In this document: in pieces, positions 50,917-61,116 of the stretch | Position numbering within the stretch: position 1 is the stretch's first letter | How the letters are laid out: each line of letters starts with the position of its first letter | NCBI RefSeq assembly: GCF_000772045.1 | Contig: NZ_CP009754.1 | Span: forward strand, 1,054,001-1,118,000 | Source: Streptomyces sp. CCM_MD2014 | GTDB lineage: Bacteria; Actinomycetota; Actinomycetes; Streptomycetales; Streptomycetaceae | Length of the DNA: 64,000 nt | Direction of reading: 5' to 3' | The notes under the pieces: generated by a model | What the model was told of the DNA's origin: nothing | The model's database searches: none | What the model saw: the letters and a program-made list of their open reading frames with translations, nothing else | Position numbers and translations under genes: made by a program

Positions 50917-51006
50917 GGACGGTTCCTCCTCGGCGGCTGCGGCTCAGGATAGCGGCAGCCACCGGGCGGGAGGACGCGTGCCCGGGGTGGGGAAGGTGCT
51001 GGTGCG

Positions 51007-51030
51007 CGGCCGGGACGGGCTGCCCGGCCG
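51007..51030 (-). terminator. Terminator after the laccase gene
   Basis: CGGCCGGG (51007-51014) and CCCGGCCG (51023-51030) pair perfectly around an 8-nt loop, 11 bp beyond the laccase stop. Confidence 0.6.
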
Positions 51031-51041
51031 CGGGCGCCGGC

Positions 51042-52172
<1,131 letters not shown>

Positions 52173-52207
52173 TCAGGACAAAGTTCGTTCGATCCCGGTC
52201 ATACCTA

Positions 52208-52236
52208 TTGGCGTATCGCGCAAAGAGGTCTAGCTT
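52208..52236 (+). promoter_or_regulatory. Promoter of the ThuA/PQQ-domain operon
   Basis: TTGGCG (52208-52213) and TAGCTT (52231-52236) are 17 bp apart. The ATG lies 34 bp downstream after a good GAGGAGG ribosome site. Confidence 0.65.
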
Positions 52237-52270
52237 CCTTGGCGCTGCTGCCGTGACCGAGGAGGTGCCC

Positions 52271-54748
52271 ATGCCCTTAAACGGGTTGAGCGCGAGAAGA
52301 AGAGGCTGGGCGGCGTGCGCCACCGCCGCTTTCGTCGCCGCGGGACTGCTGGCCGGCCCTGCCGCCAGCGCACGTCCGGCGCCGGACCCATCTCTGACAA
52401 CGATGTCGATCAAGTCGCCTCCGGGCGGCGCGAACGTACGGGTGCTGATCTTCTACGGATCCGCCGCGGCCGGGGACGAGTCGCCGGTCGTGAACGCCGG
52501 GATCGCGGCCATCGAGCGGATCGGGCTCTCCGGGCCGGCCAGGGAGCGTTTCAAGGTCGAGGCCACGGACAACGCCGATGTCTTCACCAACGGGAAGAAG
52601 CTCGGCCGGTTCAACGCGGTCGTGTTCCTGACCGGCGGCGGCGACGTCCTGACGCCCGCCCAGGAGGCGGGGCTGGAGGCGTACATGGAGGCCGGGGGCG
52701 GGTTCCTCGGCATCCATGACGCGGCCCGCGCTGAGCCGTACTCGGACTGGTTCACCGGTCTGGTCGGCGCGCGTCCGGCCGCCGACAGTCCGGCGAAGGT
52801 CCAGCGGGCCACGGTCGAGGTCGGTGACCGGCGGCATCCGGCCACCAAGGACCTGCCGATGGAGTGGAAGCGCCCCGACCAGTGGCTGAACTGGAAGGAG
52901 AACCCGTCCGGCGAGGTGCACACCGTGGCCCGGGTGCGCGAGTCGACGTACGCGCCCGGGGCGAGCGCCAACGGTTGGGACCACCCGGTCAGCTGGTGCC
53001 GTGACTACGACGGCGGCCGGTCCTTCTACACCGGCATGGGCGGCACGGTGTCGTCGTACGACGAGACCGACTTCCGCAGCCATCTGCGCGGCGCCCTGAT
53101 GTGGACGACCCGGCTGTCCCAGGCCGACTGCAAGGCGACCATCAACGCCAACTACAAGGCCGAGCGGCTCACCGAGCCCAACCAGCCCGGCCAGAACGAC
53201 CAGATCGGCGAACCGCACGGCCTGGTCACCGCCCCCGACGGCCGCGTCCTCTACATCGGCCGCGGCGGCGCGGACTCGTCCCAGCCCGTGGTGACCGACT
53301 GGAACGACCCGGACGTCGGCAAGGGCAAGGGCCAGGTCCACGTCTGGGACCCGAAGACCGACAAGGTCACCCTCGCCGGTGAGCTGACCGTCTTCGGCAA
53401 CAAGGGCGGCGGCGACGAGCTGACCAAGGTCGAGGAGGGCCTGCTCGGCATCGAACTGGACCCGGACTTCGAGGAGAACGGGTGGGTGTACCTGCACTAC
53501 ACCCCGCACTCCGGGATTGACCGGGACACGCACATGGCCGAGCGGCGGGTCTCCCGCTTCACGCTGGACCTCGCGACCAACAAGCTGGACCTGGGCAGCG
53601 AGAAGGTGCTGCTGAAGTGGCCGGTGCAGATCCACAGCTGCTGCCACGCGGGCGGCGGGATGGCCTGGGACTCCAAGGGGAACCTGTACATCGCCACCGG
53701 TGACAACAACTCCAGCGGCTTCAGCGACGGCTACTCCGGCAACAACCCGGAGCCCAACTTCAAGGGCGTCTCCTTCGCCGACGCGCGCCGCACGGCCGGC
53801 AACACCAACAACCTCAACGGCAAGATCCTGCGCATCCACCCGGAGCCCGACGGGACGTACACGCTCCCGGAGGGCAATCTCTTCACCGGGAAGGAGACCG
53901 CCGAGGGCGGTGGCAAGACGCGGGGCGAGATCTACGTGATGGGTGTGCGCAACCCGGCGCGCATCTCCGTCGACAAGAAGACCGACACCCTGTACGCCGG
54001 CTGGGTCGGCCCGGACGCCGGCGCCCCGTCGCCGACGTGGGGTCCGGCCAAGTACGACACGTTCGCCGTGATCACCGAGGCGAGCAACCGCGGCTGGCCG
54101 TACTGCATGGGCAACAAGCAGCCGTACCGGGACCGGAACCTGCCGGACCCGTCGAAGCCGCTGGGCTGGTACGACTGCGACCACCCGAAGAACGAGTCGC
54201 CGAACAACGACGGCCTGGTCAACCTGCCGCCGGTGACCGGCAACAACATCTGGTACTCGCCGCAGGGCGGCGGCCCCGACTACCCGCGCGACGAGAACGG
54301 CGTCCCGTCGTACCAGCAGGACGAGGCCACCTACCGGCTGCCCTGGCTCAAGGGCGGCGGCCAGGCCGCGATGAACGGCCCGGTCTACCGCTACGACGCC
54401 GACAGCACCAGTGACACCAAGTGGCCCGCGTACTGGGACGGCAAGTGGTTCGTCGGCGACTTCTACGACGCCGACCAGCCGCGCAACGCGGTGCTGATGG
54501 ACCCGAAGACGCAGGGCGACGGCGGTCTGCCGGTGCACTCGGAGTCCCTGAAGAAGATCGTGCCGGTGGGCAACGACGGCATCAAGAACCTGATGGGCTG
54601 GAAGTTCGGCCCGGACGGCGCGCTGTACGTCCTGGACTACGGCCGCGGCTTCTTCACCTCGGACTCCAAGTCGGCGCTGTGGAGGGTCACCTACGAGGGC
54701 GGCGGGCCGACCCCGGCCGCCAACCAGCTTGCGAGGGGGTCCGAGTGA
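52271..54748 (+). CDS. Secreted ThuA-domain plus PQQ-dependent sugar-dehydrogenase-like protein
   Basis: The 825-aa protein has a signal peptide (ACATAAFVAAGLLAGPAASA). A ThuA-like glutamine-amidotransferase-fold domain (about 55-275) has VVFLTGGGDVLTPAQEAG, GGGFLGIHDAARAEPYSDWF and SFYTGMGGTVSSYDETDF. A beta-propeller of the soluble glucose/sorbosone dehydrogenase type (about 310-810) has LGIELDPDFEENGWVYLHYT, HSCCHAGGGMAWDSKGNLYI (vicinal Cys pair), LNGKILRIHPEPDGTYTLPE, GVRNPARISVDKKTDTLYAG and PDGALYVLDYGRGFF. ATG with GAGGAGG. It probably oxidises an extracellular sugar using PQQ. The next gene overlaps it as GTGA. Confidence 0.9.
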   Translation: MPLNGLSARRRGWAACATAAFVAAGLLAGPAASARPAPDPSLTTMSIKSPPGGANVRVLIFYGSAAAGDESPVVNAGIAAIERIGLSGPARERFKVEATDNADVFTNGKKLGRFNAVVFLTGGGDVLTPAQEAGLEAYMEAGGGFLGIHDAARAEPYSDWFTGLVGARPAADSPAKVQRATVEVGDRRHPATKDLPMEWKRPDQWLNWKENPSGEVHTVARVRESTYAPGASANGWDHPVSWCRDYDGGRSFYTGMGGTVSSYDETDFRSHLRGALMWTTRLSQADCKATINANYKAERLTEPNQPGQNDQIGEPHGLVTAPDGRVLYIGRGGADSSQPVVTDWNDPDVGKGKGQVHVWDPKTDKVTLAGELTVFGNKGGGDELTKVEEGLLGIELDPDFEENGWVYLHYTPHSGIDRDTHMAERRVSRFTLDLATNKLDLGSEKVLLKWPVQIHSCCHAGGGMAWDSKGNLYIATGDNNSSGFSDGYSGNNPEPNFKGVSFADARRTAGNTNNLNGKILRIHPEPDGTYTLPEGNLFTGKETAEGGGKTRGEIYVMGVRNPARISVDKKTDTLYAGWVGPDAGAPSPTWGPAKYDTFAVITEASNRGWPYCMGNKQPYRDRNLPDPSKPLGWYDCDHPKNESPNNDGLVNLPPVTGNNIWYSPQGGGPDYPRDENGVPSYQQDEATYRLPWLKGGGQAAMNGPVYRYDADSTSDTKWPAYWDGKWFVGDFYDADQPRNAVLMDPKTQGDGGLPVHSESLKKIVPVGNDGIKNLMGWKFGPDGALYVLDYGRGFFTSDSKSALWRVTYEGGGPTPAANQLARGSE

Positions 54749-56952
54749 TACGCCAACGAAGAATGTGGGCCGCGCTGTTGGCCGGCCTGCTGATGGTGCT
54801 CGGTCTGCAGGCGACGTCCGCCTCCGGACAGCCCGCGGCGGCGCCCGCCGCGGCCGCCGCCGACCAGGTGCTGACCTGGACCGCGGGCGACGACATCACC
54901 AAGTACACGTCGGCGCCCGAGACGGCGGTGGCCGGTCCCGCCACGATCGTCTTCGAGAACAGTGAGGCCACCGGCAACACCACCGGCATGCCGCACACGC
55001 TGACGTTCGTGACCGGCGATCCCGAGTACAACAGCGACGTCCAGCTGAACATCCTGGCCAACCCGTTCGACGACCAGGGCGGCAAGCACACCGCCGAAGT
55101 CACCCTCACCCCGGGCAAGTACATGTACCACTGCACGATCCCGGGCCACGGCCAGATGACGGGCGTGCTCGTGGTCACCGAGGGCGGCGGCGGCGAGGAC
55201 ACCACGGCGCCGGAGACCTCGGCCGAGGTGGGCGGCACGCAGAACGCCGACGGCGCGTACGTCGGTTCCGCGACGGTGACGCTCGCCGCGTCCGACGAGG
55301 GCGGCTCCGGGGTCGAGCGGATCGAGTACGCGATCGGTGCCGACGGCGCCTGGCAGCCGTACACCACGCCGGTCGTCGTCGACCAGGTCGGCGAGCACAC
55401 GGTGCGCTACCGGGCGTTCGACAAGGCGGGCAACGCCGCCGAGGAGAAGAGCGTCACGTTCGCGGTGGCCGCGCCGGACACCGACGACACGACCGCGCCG
55501 GAGACCTCGGCGACGGTCAGCGGCGAGAAGAACGCCGACGGCGCCTACATCGACATGGCGACGGTGACCGTCACCGCCTCCGACACCGGTTCCGGCGTCA
55601 ACACCATCGAGTACGCGGTCGGCGACGGCGCCTGGACGGCGTACACGGCGCCGGTCATGGTGCACGAGGTCGGCGAGCACACCGTGCGCTACCGGGCCAC
55701 CGACAAGGCGGGCAACGTCGCGGCGGAGAAGAGCGTCGCCTTCACCGTGGCCGCCGCTCCCCCGCAGGACACCACCCCGCCGGTGACCGGCGCGACCGTG
55801 GACGGCACCAGGAACTCCGACGGCGCCTACGTCGGCAGTGCGACGGTGACCGTGAACGCCGCGGACGAGGGCGGTTCCGGCGTCGCCGGTGTGGAGTACT
55901 CGCTGGACGCCGGGCCCTACCTGGCGTACACCGACCCGGTGGTCGTGGACCGCGTGGGCCGGCACACCGTGGCGTACCGGGCCAGCGACAAGGCGGGCAA
56001 CACCTCCGAGCCGCTGACCGTGAGCTTCACGGTGGTGGCGGGACAGGTGCCGCCGCCGCCCTGCCCGGAGTACGACGAGCGCCAGACGGTGATCGTCGGC
56101 ACGGTCGACTCGGGGGTGCCGAACCGGGTCACCGACAACCGGTGCCGGATCGGCGAGATGATCGAGGACGAGAAGGAGTGGACGTCCCAGGCGCTCTTCC
56201 TCAAGCACGTCCGTGAGGTGCTGGACGGCCTCCTGGACGAGGGCGTCATAGACAAGCGCGAGTACCGCGCGATCAACAAGGCCGCCCGCCAGTCCAAGAT
56301 CGGCAGGCCCGGACAGACCGAGGGCTACCGCACGATCCTCGACGGCAGTCAGGATTCCTTCGCCAAGTGGGAACAGGTGGGCGGCGGTTCGTTCGCGCTG
56401 AACGAGGACGGGTCGATCACCTCCAGCACCAGCACGCCCGGCATGGGCATGCTGTGGTTCCCCGAGCGCAAGTACGGGGACTTCTCGCTGAAGCTCCAGT
56501 GGCGTGACGACGCGGCGGGTACGGCGAACACCAACGGCGGCGTCTTCGTGCGCTTCCCGCAGGTGCACGACCACCCGGAGGAGTCGCGGCCGGAGTGGGT
56601 CGCCATCAAGTACGGGCACGAGATCCAGGTGTTCGACAGCCCGACCGGCGACATGTACAAGACGGGCTCCGTCTACGGCTTCGACCGGGTCGGCCTGGCC
56701 GGCGCGGGTGTGACGGAGAAGGGGACCTGGAACGACTACGAGATCCGTGTGGTGGACCAGCACTTCTCGGTCTACCGCAACGGCGTGCTGATCAACGAGT
56801 TCGACAACTTCGGCGGCCAGACCTTCTACCCCGAGCGCTCGGACGACCCGGGCACGGACGGGCGGCGGTTCGCGGCCGGCTACATCGGGCTCCAGGTGCA
56901 CAGCACGTCGGACGTGGTCTCGTACCGGGACGTCCGGATCAAGGAGCTGTAG
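54745..56952 (+). CDS. Secreted cupredoxin, three Ig-like (OmpL47-type) repeats and DUF1080 domain protein
   Basis: The 735-aa protein has a signal peptide (MWAALLAGLLMVLGLQATSA). A type-1 copper cupredoxin domain (about 40-148) has TGMPHTLTFVTGDPEYNS and MYHCTIPGHGQMTGVLVVTE, whose His and Cys-x4-His-x2-Met are complete ligands. Three tandem Ig-like repeats start at residues 152, 248 and 342, each beginning D-T-T-x-P-x-T. A short linker has Cys and many charged residues. A C-terminal DUF1080 (concanavalin-like, 3-keto-disaccharide hydrolase group) domain (about 535-735) has NTNGGVFVRFPQVHDHPE and WNDYEIRVVDQHFSVYRNGV. GTG overlaps the previous stop. It likely carries electrons or copper and binds sugar outside the cell. 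Confidence 0.88.
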   Translation: MIRQRRMWAALLAGLLMVLGLQATSASGQPAAAPAAAAADQVLTWTAGDDITKYTSAPETAVAGPATIVFENSEATGNTTGMPHTLTFVTGDPEYNSDVQLNILANPFDDQGGKHTAEVTLTPGKYMYHCTIPGHGQMTGVLVVTEGGGGEDTTAPETSAEVGGTQNADGAYVGSATVTLAASDEGGSGVERIEYAIGADGAWQPYTTPVVVDQVGEHTVRYRAFDKAGNAAEEKSVTFAVAAPDTDDTTAPETSATVSGEKNADGAYIDMATVTVTASDTGSGVNTIEYAVGDGAWTAYTAPVMVHEVGEHTVRYRATDKAGNVAAEKSVAFTVAAAPPQDTTPPVTGATVDGTRNSDGAYVGSATVTVNAADEGGSGVAGVEYSLDAGPYLAYTDPVVVDRVGRHTVAYRASDKAGNTSEPLTVSFTVVAGQVPPPPCPEYDERQTVIVGTVDSGVPNRVTDNRCRIGEMIEDEKEWTSQALFLKHVREVLDGLLDEGVIDKREYRAINKAARQSKIGRPGQTEGYRTILDGSQDSFAKWEQVGGGSFALNEDGSITSSTSTPGMGMLWFPERKYGDFSLKLQWRDDAAGTANTNGGVFVRFPQVHDHPEESRPEWVAIKYGHEIQVFDSPTGDMYKTGSVYGFDRVGLAGAGVTEKGTWNDYEIRVVDQHFSVYRNGVLINEFDNFGGQTFYPERSDDPGTDGRRFAAGYIGLQVHSTSDVVSYRDVRIKEL
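55198..56040 (+). repeat. Three tandem OmpL47-type Ig repeats within the cupredoxin gene
   Basis: Units begin at 55198, 55486 and 55768 (288, 282 and about 273 bp). Each encodes D-T-T-x-P-x-T, then A-D-x-x-Y near position 15, then Y-R-x-x-D-K-A-G-N near the end. They are clear internal duplications, the first two closest. Confidence 0.85.
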
Positions 56953-56970
56953 CCATCCGGTAGTCGTGGC

Positions 56971-57996
56971 TCAGTCCGGGCCGGGAGCCTTCTTCCTGGC
57001 CCGGCTGGGCTGGACCCGGCTCGGCTCGCCCGGCATCTTCGGATACTCGGGCGGGTAGGGCAGATCGCCGAGCCCGTGGTCGTGTTCGTCCTTCGTCGCC
57101 AGCTCCAGCAGCGCGTCGAGGGAGTGTCTCGTGTCGTCCATGCCCGCGTGCACGTCGCCGAGTTCGGCGAAGCGCGCGGGCATCGTCGTGATGTCGAAGT
57201 CCCGCGGGTGCGCGACGCCCACCTCGTCCCAGGTCAGCGGCGCGGAGACCGGCGCGCCCGGGCGGGGCCGCACGGAGTAGGCGGAGGCGATGGTGCGGTC
57301 GCGGGCGGTCTGGTTGTAGTCGATGAAGATGCGCTCGCCGCGCTCCTCCTTCCACCACTTGATGGTGACCCGGTCGGGCATCCGCCGTTCCATCTCGCGG
57401 CCGACGGCGATCGCGGCACGCCGCACCTGGGTGAAGGTCCAGCGCGGCTCGATCGGCACGAAGACGTGGATGCCGCGCCCGCCGGAGGTCTTGGGCCAGC
57501 CGCGCAGCCCGCCGAACTCCTCCAGCACGGCGCGCAGTTCGTGGGCGGCGCGGGCGGCGTCGTCGTAGTCGGTGCCGGGCTGCGGGTCGAGGTCGATGCG
57601 CAGCTCGTCGGGATGGTCGACGTCGTCGCGGCGCACCGGCCAGGGGTGGAAGGTGAGGGTGCCGTACTGGGCGGCCCACAGCACGGCCGCCTCCTCGGTG
57701 GGACACATCTCGTCGGCGCTGCGCCCGCTGGGGAAAGTGATGTGCGCGGTCGGGATCCAGTCGGGCATGCCCTTGGGAGCGCGCTTCTGGTAGAACCACT
57801 CGCCGGTGATGCCGTCCGGGTAGCGCTGCAGGGTGGTGGGCCGGTCCCTCAGGGCGCGCAGGATGCCGGGTGCGACGGCCTGGTAGTACCGGGCCACGTC
57901 GAGCTTGGTGTACCCGTGCTCCGGGAAGAACACCTTCCCCGGGCTGGACAGCCGCACGGTCCGGCCGCCCGCCTCCAGTTCCACCGCTTCCGCCAT
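56971..57996 (-). CDS. Stand-alone LigD polymerase (primase-like) domain protein
   Basis: The 341-aa enzyme is an archaeo-eukaryotic-primase-type polymerase that fills gaps and adds ribonucleotides at double-strand breaks in NHEJ. The metal-binding residues are in DELRIDLDPQPGTDYDDAAR and a third Asp lies in GERIFIDYNQTARDRTIASAYS. WPKTSGGRGIHVFVPIEPRW is the SGxxGxH nucleotide loop. No ligase or nuclease domain is fused, so activity depends on partner proteins such as the ligase gene nearby and a Ku gene elsewhere. The ATG has a likely -10 TACCGT 8-10 nt upstream and no ribosome site, so leaderless. Confidence 0.94.
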   Translation of the reverse strand: MAEAVELEAGGRTVRLSSPGKVFFPEHGYTKLDVARYYQAVAPGILRALRDRPTTLQRYPDGITGEWFYQKRAPKGMPDWIPTAHITFPSGRSADEMCPTEEAAVLWAAQYGTLTFHPWPVRRDDVDHPDELRIDLDPQPGTDYDDAARAAHELRAVLEEFGGLRGWPKTSGGRGIHVFVPIEPRWTFTQVRRAAIAVGREMERRMPDRVTIKWWKEERGERIFIDYNQTARDRTIASAYSVRPRPGAPVSAPLTWDEVGVAHPRDFDITTMPARFAELGDVHAGMDDTRHSLDALLELATKDEHDHGLGDLPYPPEYPKMPGEPSRVQPSRARKKAPGPD

Positions 57997-58086
57997 GCGA
58001 GCCACGGTAGGCGCAGCGTCTTTGCTCCGCATATCGGACGTCAGGAAGGGGGCACGCAGACCACGGCCGGCGCGACCGGCAGGTAC

Positions 58087-58425
58087 CTACTTGCCGATGC
58101 TGATCCTCTCGCTGTCGAGGAGCGCGGTGTGCGTGGCAGCAGTGATGATCAACAGGACCATGAGGAATCCCGGGACGGGGTTGGTGTCGTCGGCGCCGGG
58201 GCTGATCGCCATGGCGACGGAGAAGACGGCGATTTCCCCGACGATGTACACCCCCGCCAGCCAGGGCTTCACTACACCCTTGACAGCCGCCACGACGAAC
58301 GGAACGGCGGCGGCGAGTCCCAGGGTGACGATCGGGACGAGCGTCCAGACCACCTTGGCCGGGATCGATGCGTACATGCGCGGGCGGGCGGGCGTGAGCG
58401 GGGCGTTGATGTAGGGACTGGCCAC
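58087..58425 (-). CDS. Small multi-pass membrane protein between repair genes (112 aa)
   Basis: It starts VASPYINAPLTPARPRMYAS and has three hydrophobic segments: IPAKVVWTLVPIVTLGLAAA/VPFVVAAVK, LAGVYIVGEIAVFSVAMAI and VPGFLMVLLIITAATHTALL. No domain name is recognised. GTG 58425 has GAGGAAG upstream. Its position between divergent polymerase and ligase genes may be accidental. Confidence 0.7.
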   Translation of the reverse strand: MASPYINAPLTPARPRMYASIPAKVVWTLVPIVTLGLAAAVPFVVAAVKGVVKPWLAGVYIVGEIAVFSVAMAISPGADDTNPVPGFLMVLLIITAATHTALLDSERISIGK

Positions 58426-58634
58426 GGGTTCTTCCTCTGTGTCGACAACGTGTAGGAAGTGTGAGGCCAAGGTGTCGTACTGTCCGTCGATTCGACAGGA
58501 TGGACCCGTTCGAGTGATTGGGTGGGAAAGTGGCTCCGATCAAGCGGCACGAGACGCGATCGATCCCCTGATGCCGACGTCCAGGCGTCGGTTCGACAGG
58601 CGGAGTGCCACCAGCGGCGTACAGAATCGGACCC

Positions 58635-59702
58635 ATGGACCTCCCCGTCATGCCGCCCGTGAAGCCGATGCTCGCCAAGTCCGTGGCGAAGATCCCGCCG
58701 GGGATGCACTACGAGGCGAAGTGGGACGGGTTTCGGGCGATCGTGTTCCGCGACGGGGACGAGGTGGAGCTGGGGAGTCGGACCGGGAAGCCGTTGACCA
58801 GGTATTTCCCGGAGCTGGTGGCTGCGGTGCGGGAGCGGCTGCCCGAGCGGTGCGTGGTGGACGGGGAGATCGTGATCGCGCGGGACGGGCATCTCGACTT
58901 CGACGCGCTGACCGAGCGGATCCATCCGGCGGACTCCCGGGTGCGGACCCTGGCGGAACGCACGCCGGCCTCGCTGGTCGCCTTCGATCTGCTGGCGCTG
59001 GACGACGAGTCCCTGCTCGACGTGGGGCTGGCCGACCGGCGGGCGTTGCTGGTGCGGGCGCTGGGCGGGGTGACGCCGCCGGTGCACGTGGCACCGGCGA
59101 CGGACGACATCGAGGTGGCCCGGCAGTGGTTCGAGCAGTACGAGGGCGCGGGGCTCGACGGGGTCGTCGCCAAGCCGCTCGACCTGCGGTACCGGCAGGA
59201 CGAGCGGGCCATGTTCAAGATCAAGCACGAGCGCACGGCGGACGTCGTGGTCGCCGGGTATCGCTTCCACAAGAGCGGGCCCGTGGTCGGCTCGCTGCTG
59301 CTCGGCCTGTACGACGACCGGGGCACCCTCCAGCACGTGGGGGTGTGCGCGGCCTTCACCATGAAGCGCCGGGCCGAGCTGGTGGAGGAGCTGGAGCCGC
59401 TGCGCATGGACGATGCGGGCGGCCATCCGTGGGCGAAGTGGGCCGAGGAGGCCGCGCACGCGTCGGCGAGGCTGCCGGGCGCGCCGAGCCGCTGGTCGGG
59501 CAAGAAGGACCTGTCCTGGGTTCCCCTGCGTCCCGAGCGGGTCGTCGAAGTGGCGTACGACCACATGGAGAACGGGGCGCGCTTCCGGCACACGGCCCGT
59601 TTCCGCCGCTGGCGCCCGGACCGGACCCCCGAGAGCTGCACCTACGCGCAGTTGGAGGAGCCGGTCCGCTACGACCTGGCGGAGATCCTGGGCGGAGCCT
59701 GA
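58635..59702 (+). CDS. ATP-dependent DNA ligase (LigC type)
   Basis: The 355-aa ligase has motif I YEAKWDGFRAIVFRD with the adenylated Lys, motif Ia SRTGKPLTRYFPEL, motif III VVDGEIVIA and VAFDLLALDD, motif IV GLDGVVAKPLDLRY and motif V ERAMFKIKHERTADVVV, then an OB-fold C terminus. It lacks polymerase and nuclease domains, so with the nearby stand-alone polymerase it makes a split NHEJ pair. ATG 58635 (MDLPVMPPVKPMLAKSVAKI) was chosen. A TACAGA-like -10 just before it and no ribosome site suggest a leaderless mRNA. Confidence 0.95.
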   Translation: MDLPVMPPVKPMLAKSVAKIPPGMHYEAKWDGFRAIVFRDGDEVELGSRTGKPLTRYFPELVAAVRERLPERCVVDGEIVIARDGHLDFDALTERIHPADSRVRTLAERTPASLVAFDLLALDDESLLDVGLADRRALLVRALGGVTPPVHVAPATDDIEVARQWFEQYEGAGLDGVVAKPLDLRYRQDERAMFKIKHERTADVVVAGYRFHKSGPVVGSLLLGLYDDRGTLQHVGVCAAFTMKRRAELVEELEPLRMDDAGGHPWAKWAEEAAHASARLPGAPSRWSGKKDLSWVPLRPERVVEVAYDHMENGARFRHTARFRRWRPDRTPESCTYAQLEEPVRYDLAEILGGA

Positions 59703-59726
59703 GCGTCGGGGGCCGAGCCCCGGTCG

Positions 59727-60917
59727 CTACGGCTTCATCAGGACCTTGACCGCGCCGTCCCGCTTCTTCTGGAACATCTCGTACGCCTGCGGCGCCTGCG
59801 ACAGCGGCACGTGGTGGGTGGCGAAGCCGTCGACGCCGAGGGGGTCCTCGTCGGTCAGGTACGGGACGATCTCGTCGCTCCAGCGGCGTACGTTGGCCTG
59901 GCCCATGCGCAGCTGGATCTGCTTGTCGAACATGGTGAGCATCGGCATCGGGTCGGCCATGCCGCCGTACACGCCGGACAGCGAGATGGTGCCGCCGCGG
60001 CGGACCAGGTCGATCGCCGTGTAGAGGGCGGCGAGCCGGTCGATGCTGAACCGCTCCGCCAGGGGGCTGCCGATGGCCCTGGGCATCACCGCGGCGGCCT
60101 GCTGCACCAGCTTGGCCACGGCACCGCCGTGCGCCTCGGTGCCGACCGCGTCGACCACGGCGTCGGGGCCGCGGCCGCCCGTGCGGTCCTGGATCGCGGC
60201 GACGAGTTCCTTCTCGTTGTCGAAGGACCGCAGGTCGAACGTCTCCACGCCCCGTGCGCGGGCCCGCTCGAGCCGCTCCGGAACGAGGTCGACGCCGAAC
60301 ACCTTGTCGACCCCCTTGAGCCGGGCGATCCGGCACGCCATGTCGCCGATCGGGCCGAGGCCCAGCACGGCGAGGCTGCCGCCCTGCGGTACGGCGGCGT
60401 ACTCGACCGCCTGCCAGGCGGTGGGCAGGACGTCGGAGAGGTAGACGAAACGGTCGTCGGCCGGACCCTCGGGCACCTTGATGGGGCCGTACTGGGCCTG
60501 CGGCACGCGCAGGTATTCCGCCTGGCCGCCGGGGATCGCGCCGTACAGGCGGGTGTAACCGAACAGAGGGGCGCCCATGCCCTCACCGGTGACCTGGGTG
60601 GTCTCGCACTGGGTCGGCAGCCCGGTGTCGCACATGTAGCAGTGTCCGCACGCGATCTGGAACGGCACCACGACCCGGTCGCCGGGTTTCAGACCGGTGA
60701 CTTCCGGACCGACCTCCTCGACGATGCCCATCGGCTCGTGGCCGAGGATGTCGCCCGGCGTCATGAACGGCGTGAGCACCTCGTAAAGGTGCAGGTCGGA
60801 GCCGCACAGTCCGGACGAGGTGACGCGGATGACGGCATCCGTCGGCTCCTGAATCCTCGGATCGGGCACCTCCTCGACCCGCACGTCCCGCTTGCCCTGC
60901 CACGTCACTGCCTTCAT
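59727..60917 (-). CDS. Zinc-dependent alcohol dehydrogenase (glutathione-independent formaldehyde dehydrogenase-like)
   Basis: The 396-aa MDR-family enzyme has the catalytic zinc site SSGLCGSDLHLYEV and LGHEPMGIVEEVG. The structural-zinc loop is CGHCYMCDTGLPTQCE, with C-x2-C-x2-C-x8-C spacing. The NAD(P) loop is LAVLGLGPIGDMACRIARLK. The sequence GGxxxRGPDAVVDAVGTEAHGG and insertion near 240-270 resemble the Pseudomonas formaldehyde dehydrogenase group. It faces the DNA ligase gene, 24 bp apart. Confidence 0.92.
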   Translation of the reverse strand: MKAVTWQGKRDVRVEEVPDPRIQEPTDAVIRVTSSGLCGSDLHLYEVLTPFMTPGDILGHEPMGIVEEVGPEVTGLKPGDRVVVPFQIACGHCYMCDTGLPTQCETTQVTGEGMGAPLFGYTRLYGAIPGGQAEYLRVPQAQYGPIKVPEGPADDRFVYLSDVLPTAWQAVEYAAVPQGGSLAVLGLGPIGDMACRIARLKGVDKVFGVDLVPERLERARARGVETFDLRSFDNEKELVAAIQDRTGGRGPDAVVDAVGTEAHGGAVAKLVQQAAAVMPRAIGSPLAERFSIDRLAALYTAIDLVRRGGTISLSGVYGGMADPMPMLTMFDKQIQLRMGQANVRRWSDEIVPYLTDEDPLGVDGFATHHVPLSQAPQAYEMFQKKRDGAVKVLMKP

Positions 60918-61116
60918 CGCCCGCGCTCCCTCCGTCGCCGTGCGCGTCGTTCTGCGTGACGGCCGGGTACCCCGGGGCTCCCGTCGCCGAACCCGGCGGT
61001 CGTTTCGGCCGAACAGCGGATTATCTGCCTCGTTCCGTGTGCCATATCGGATTCATTCAGGTATGGCACTAAATGCTTCAAGAAGCGCACAATCAATGAC
61101 ACGGGATGGTGGACGG

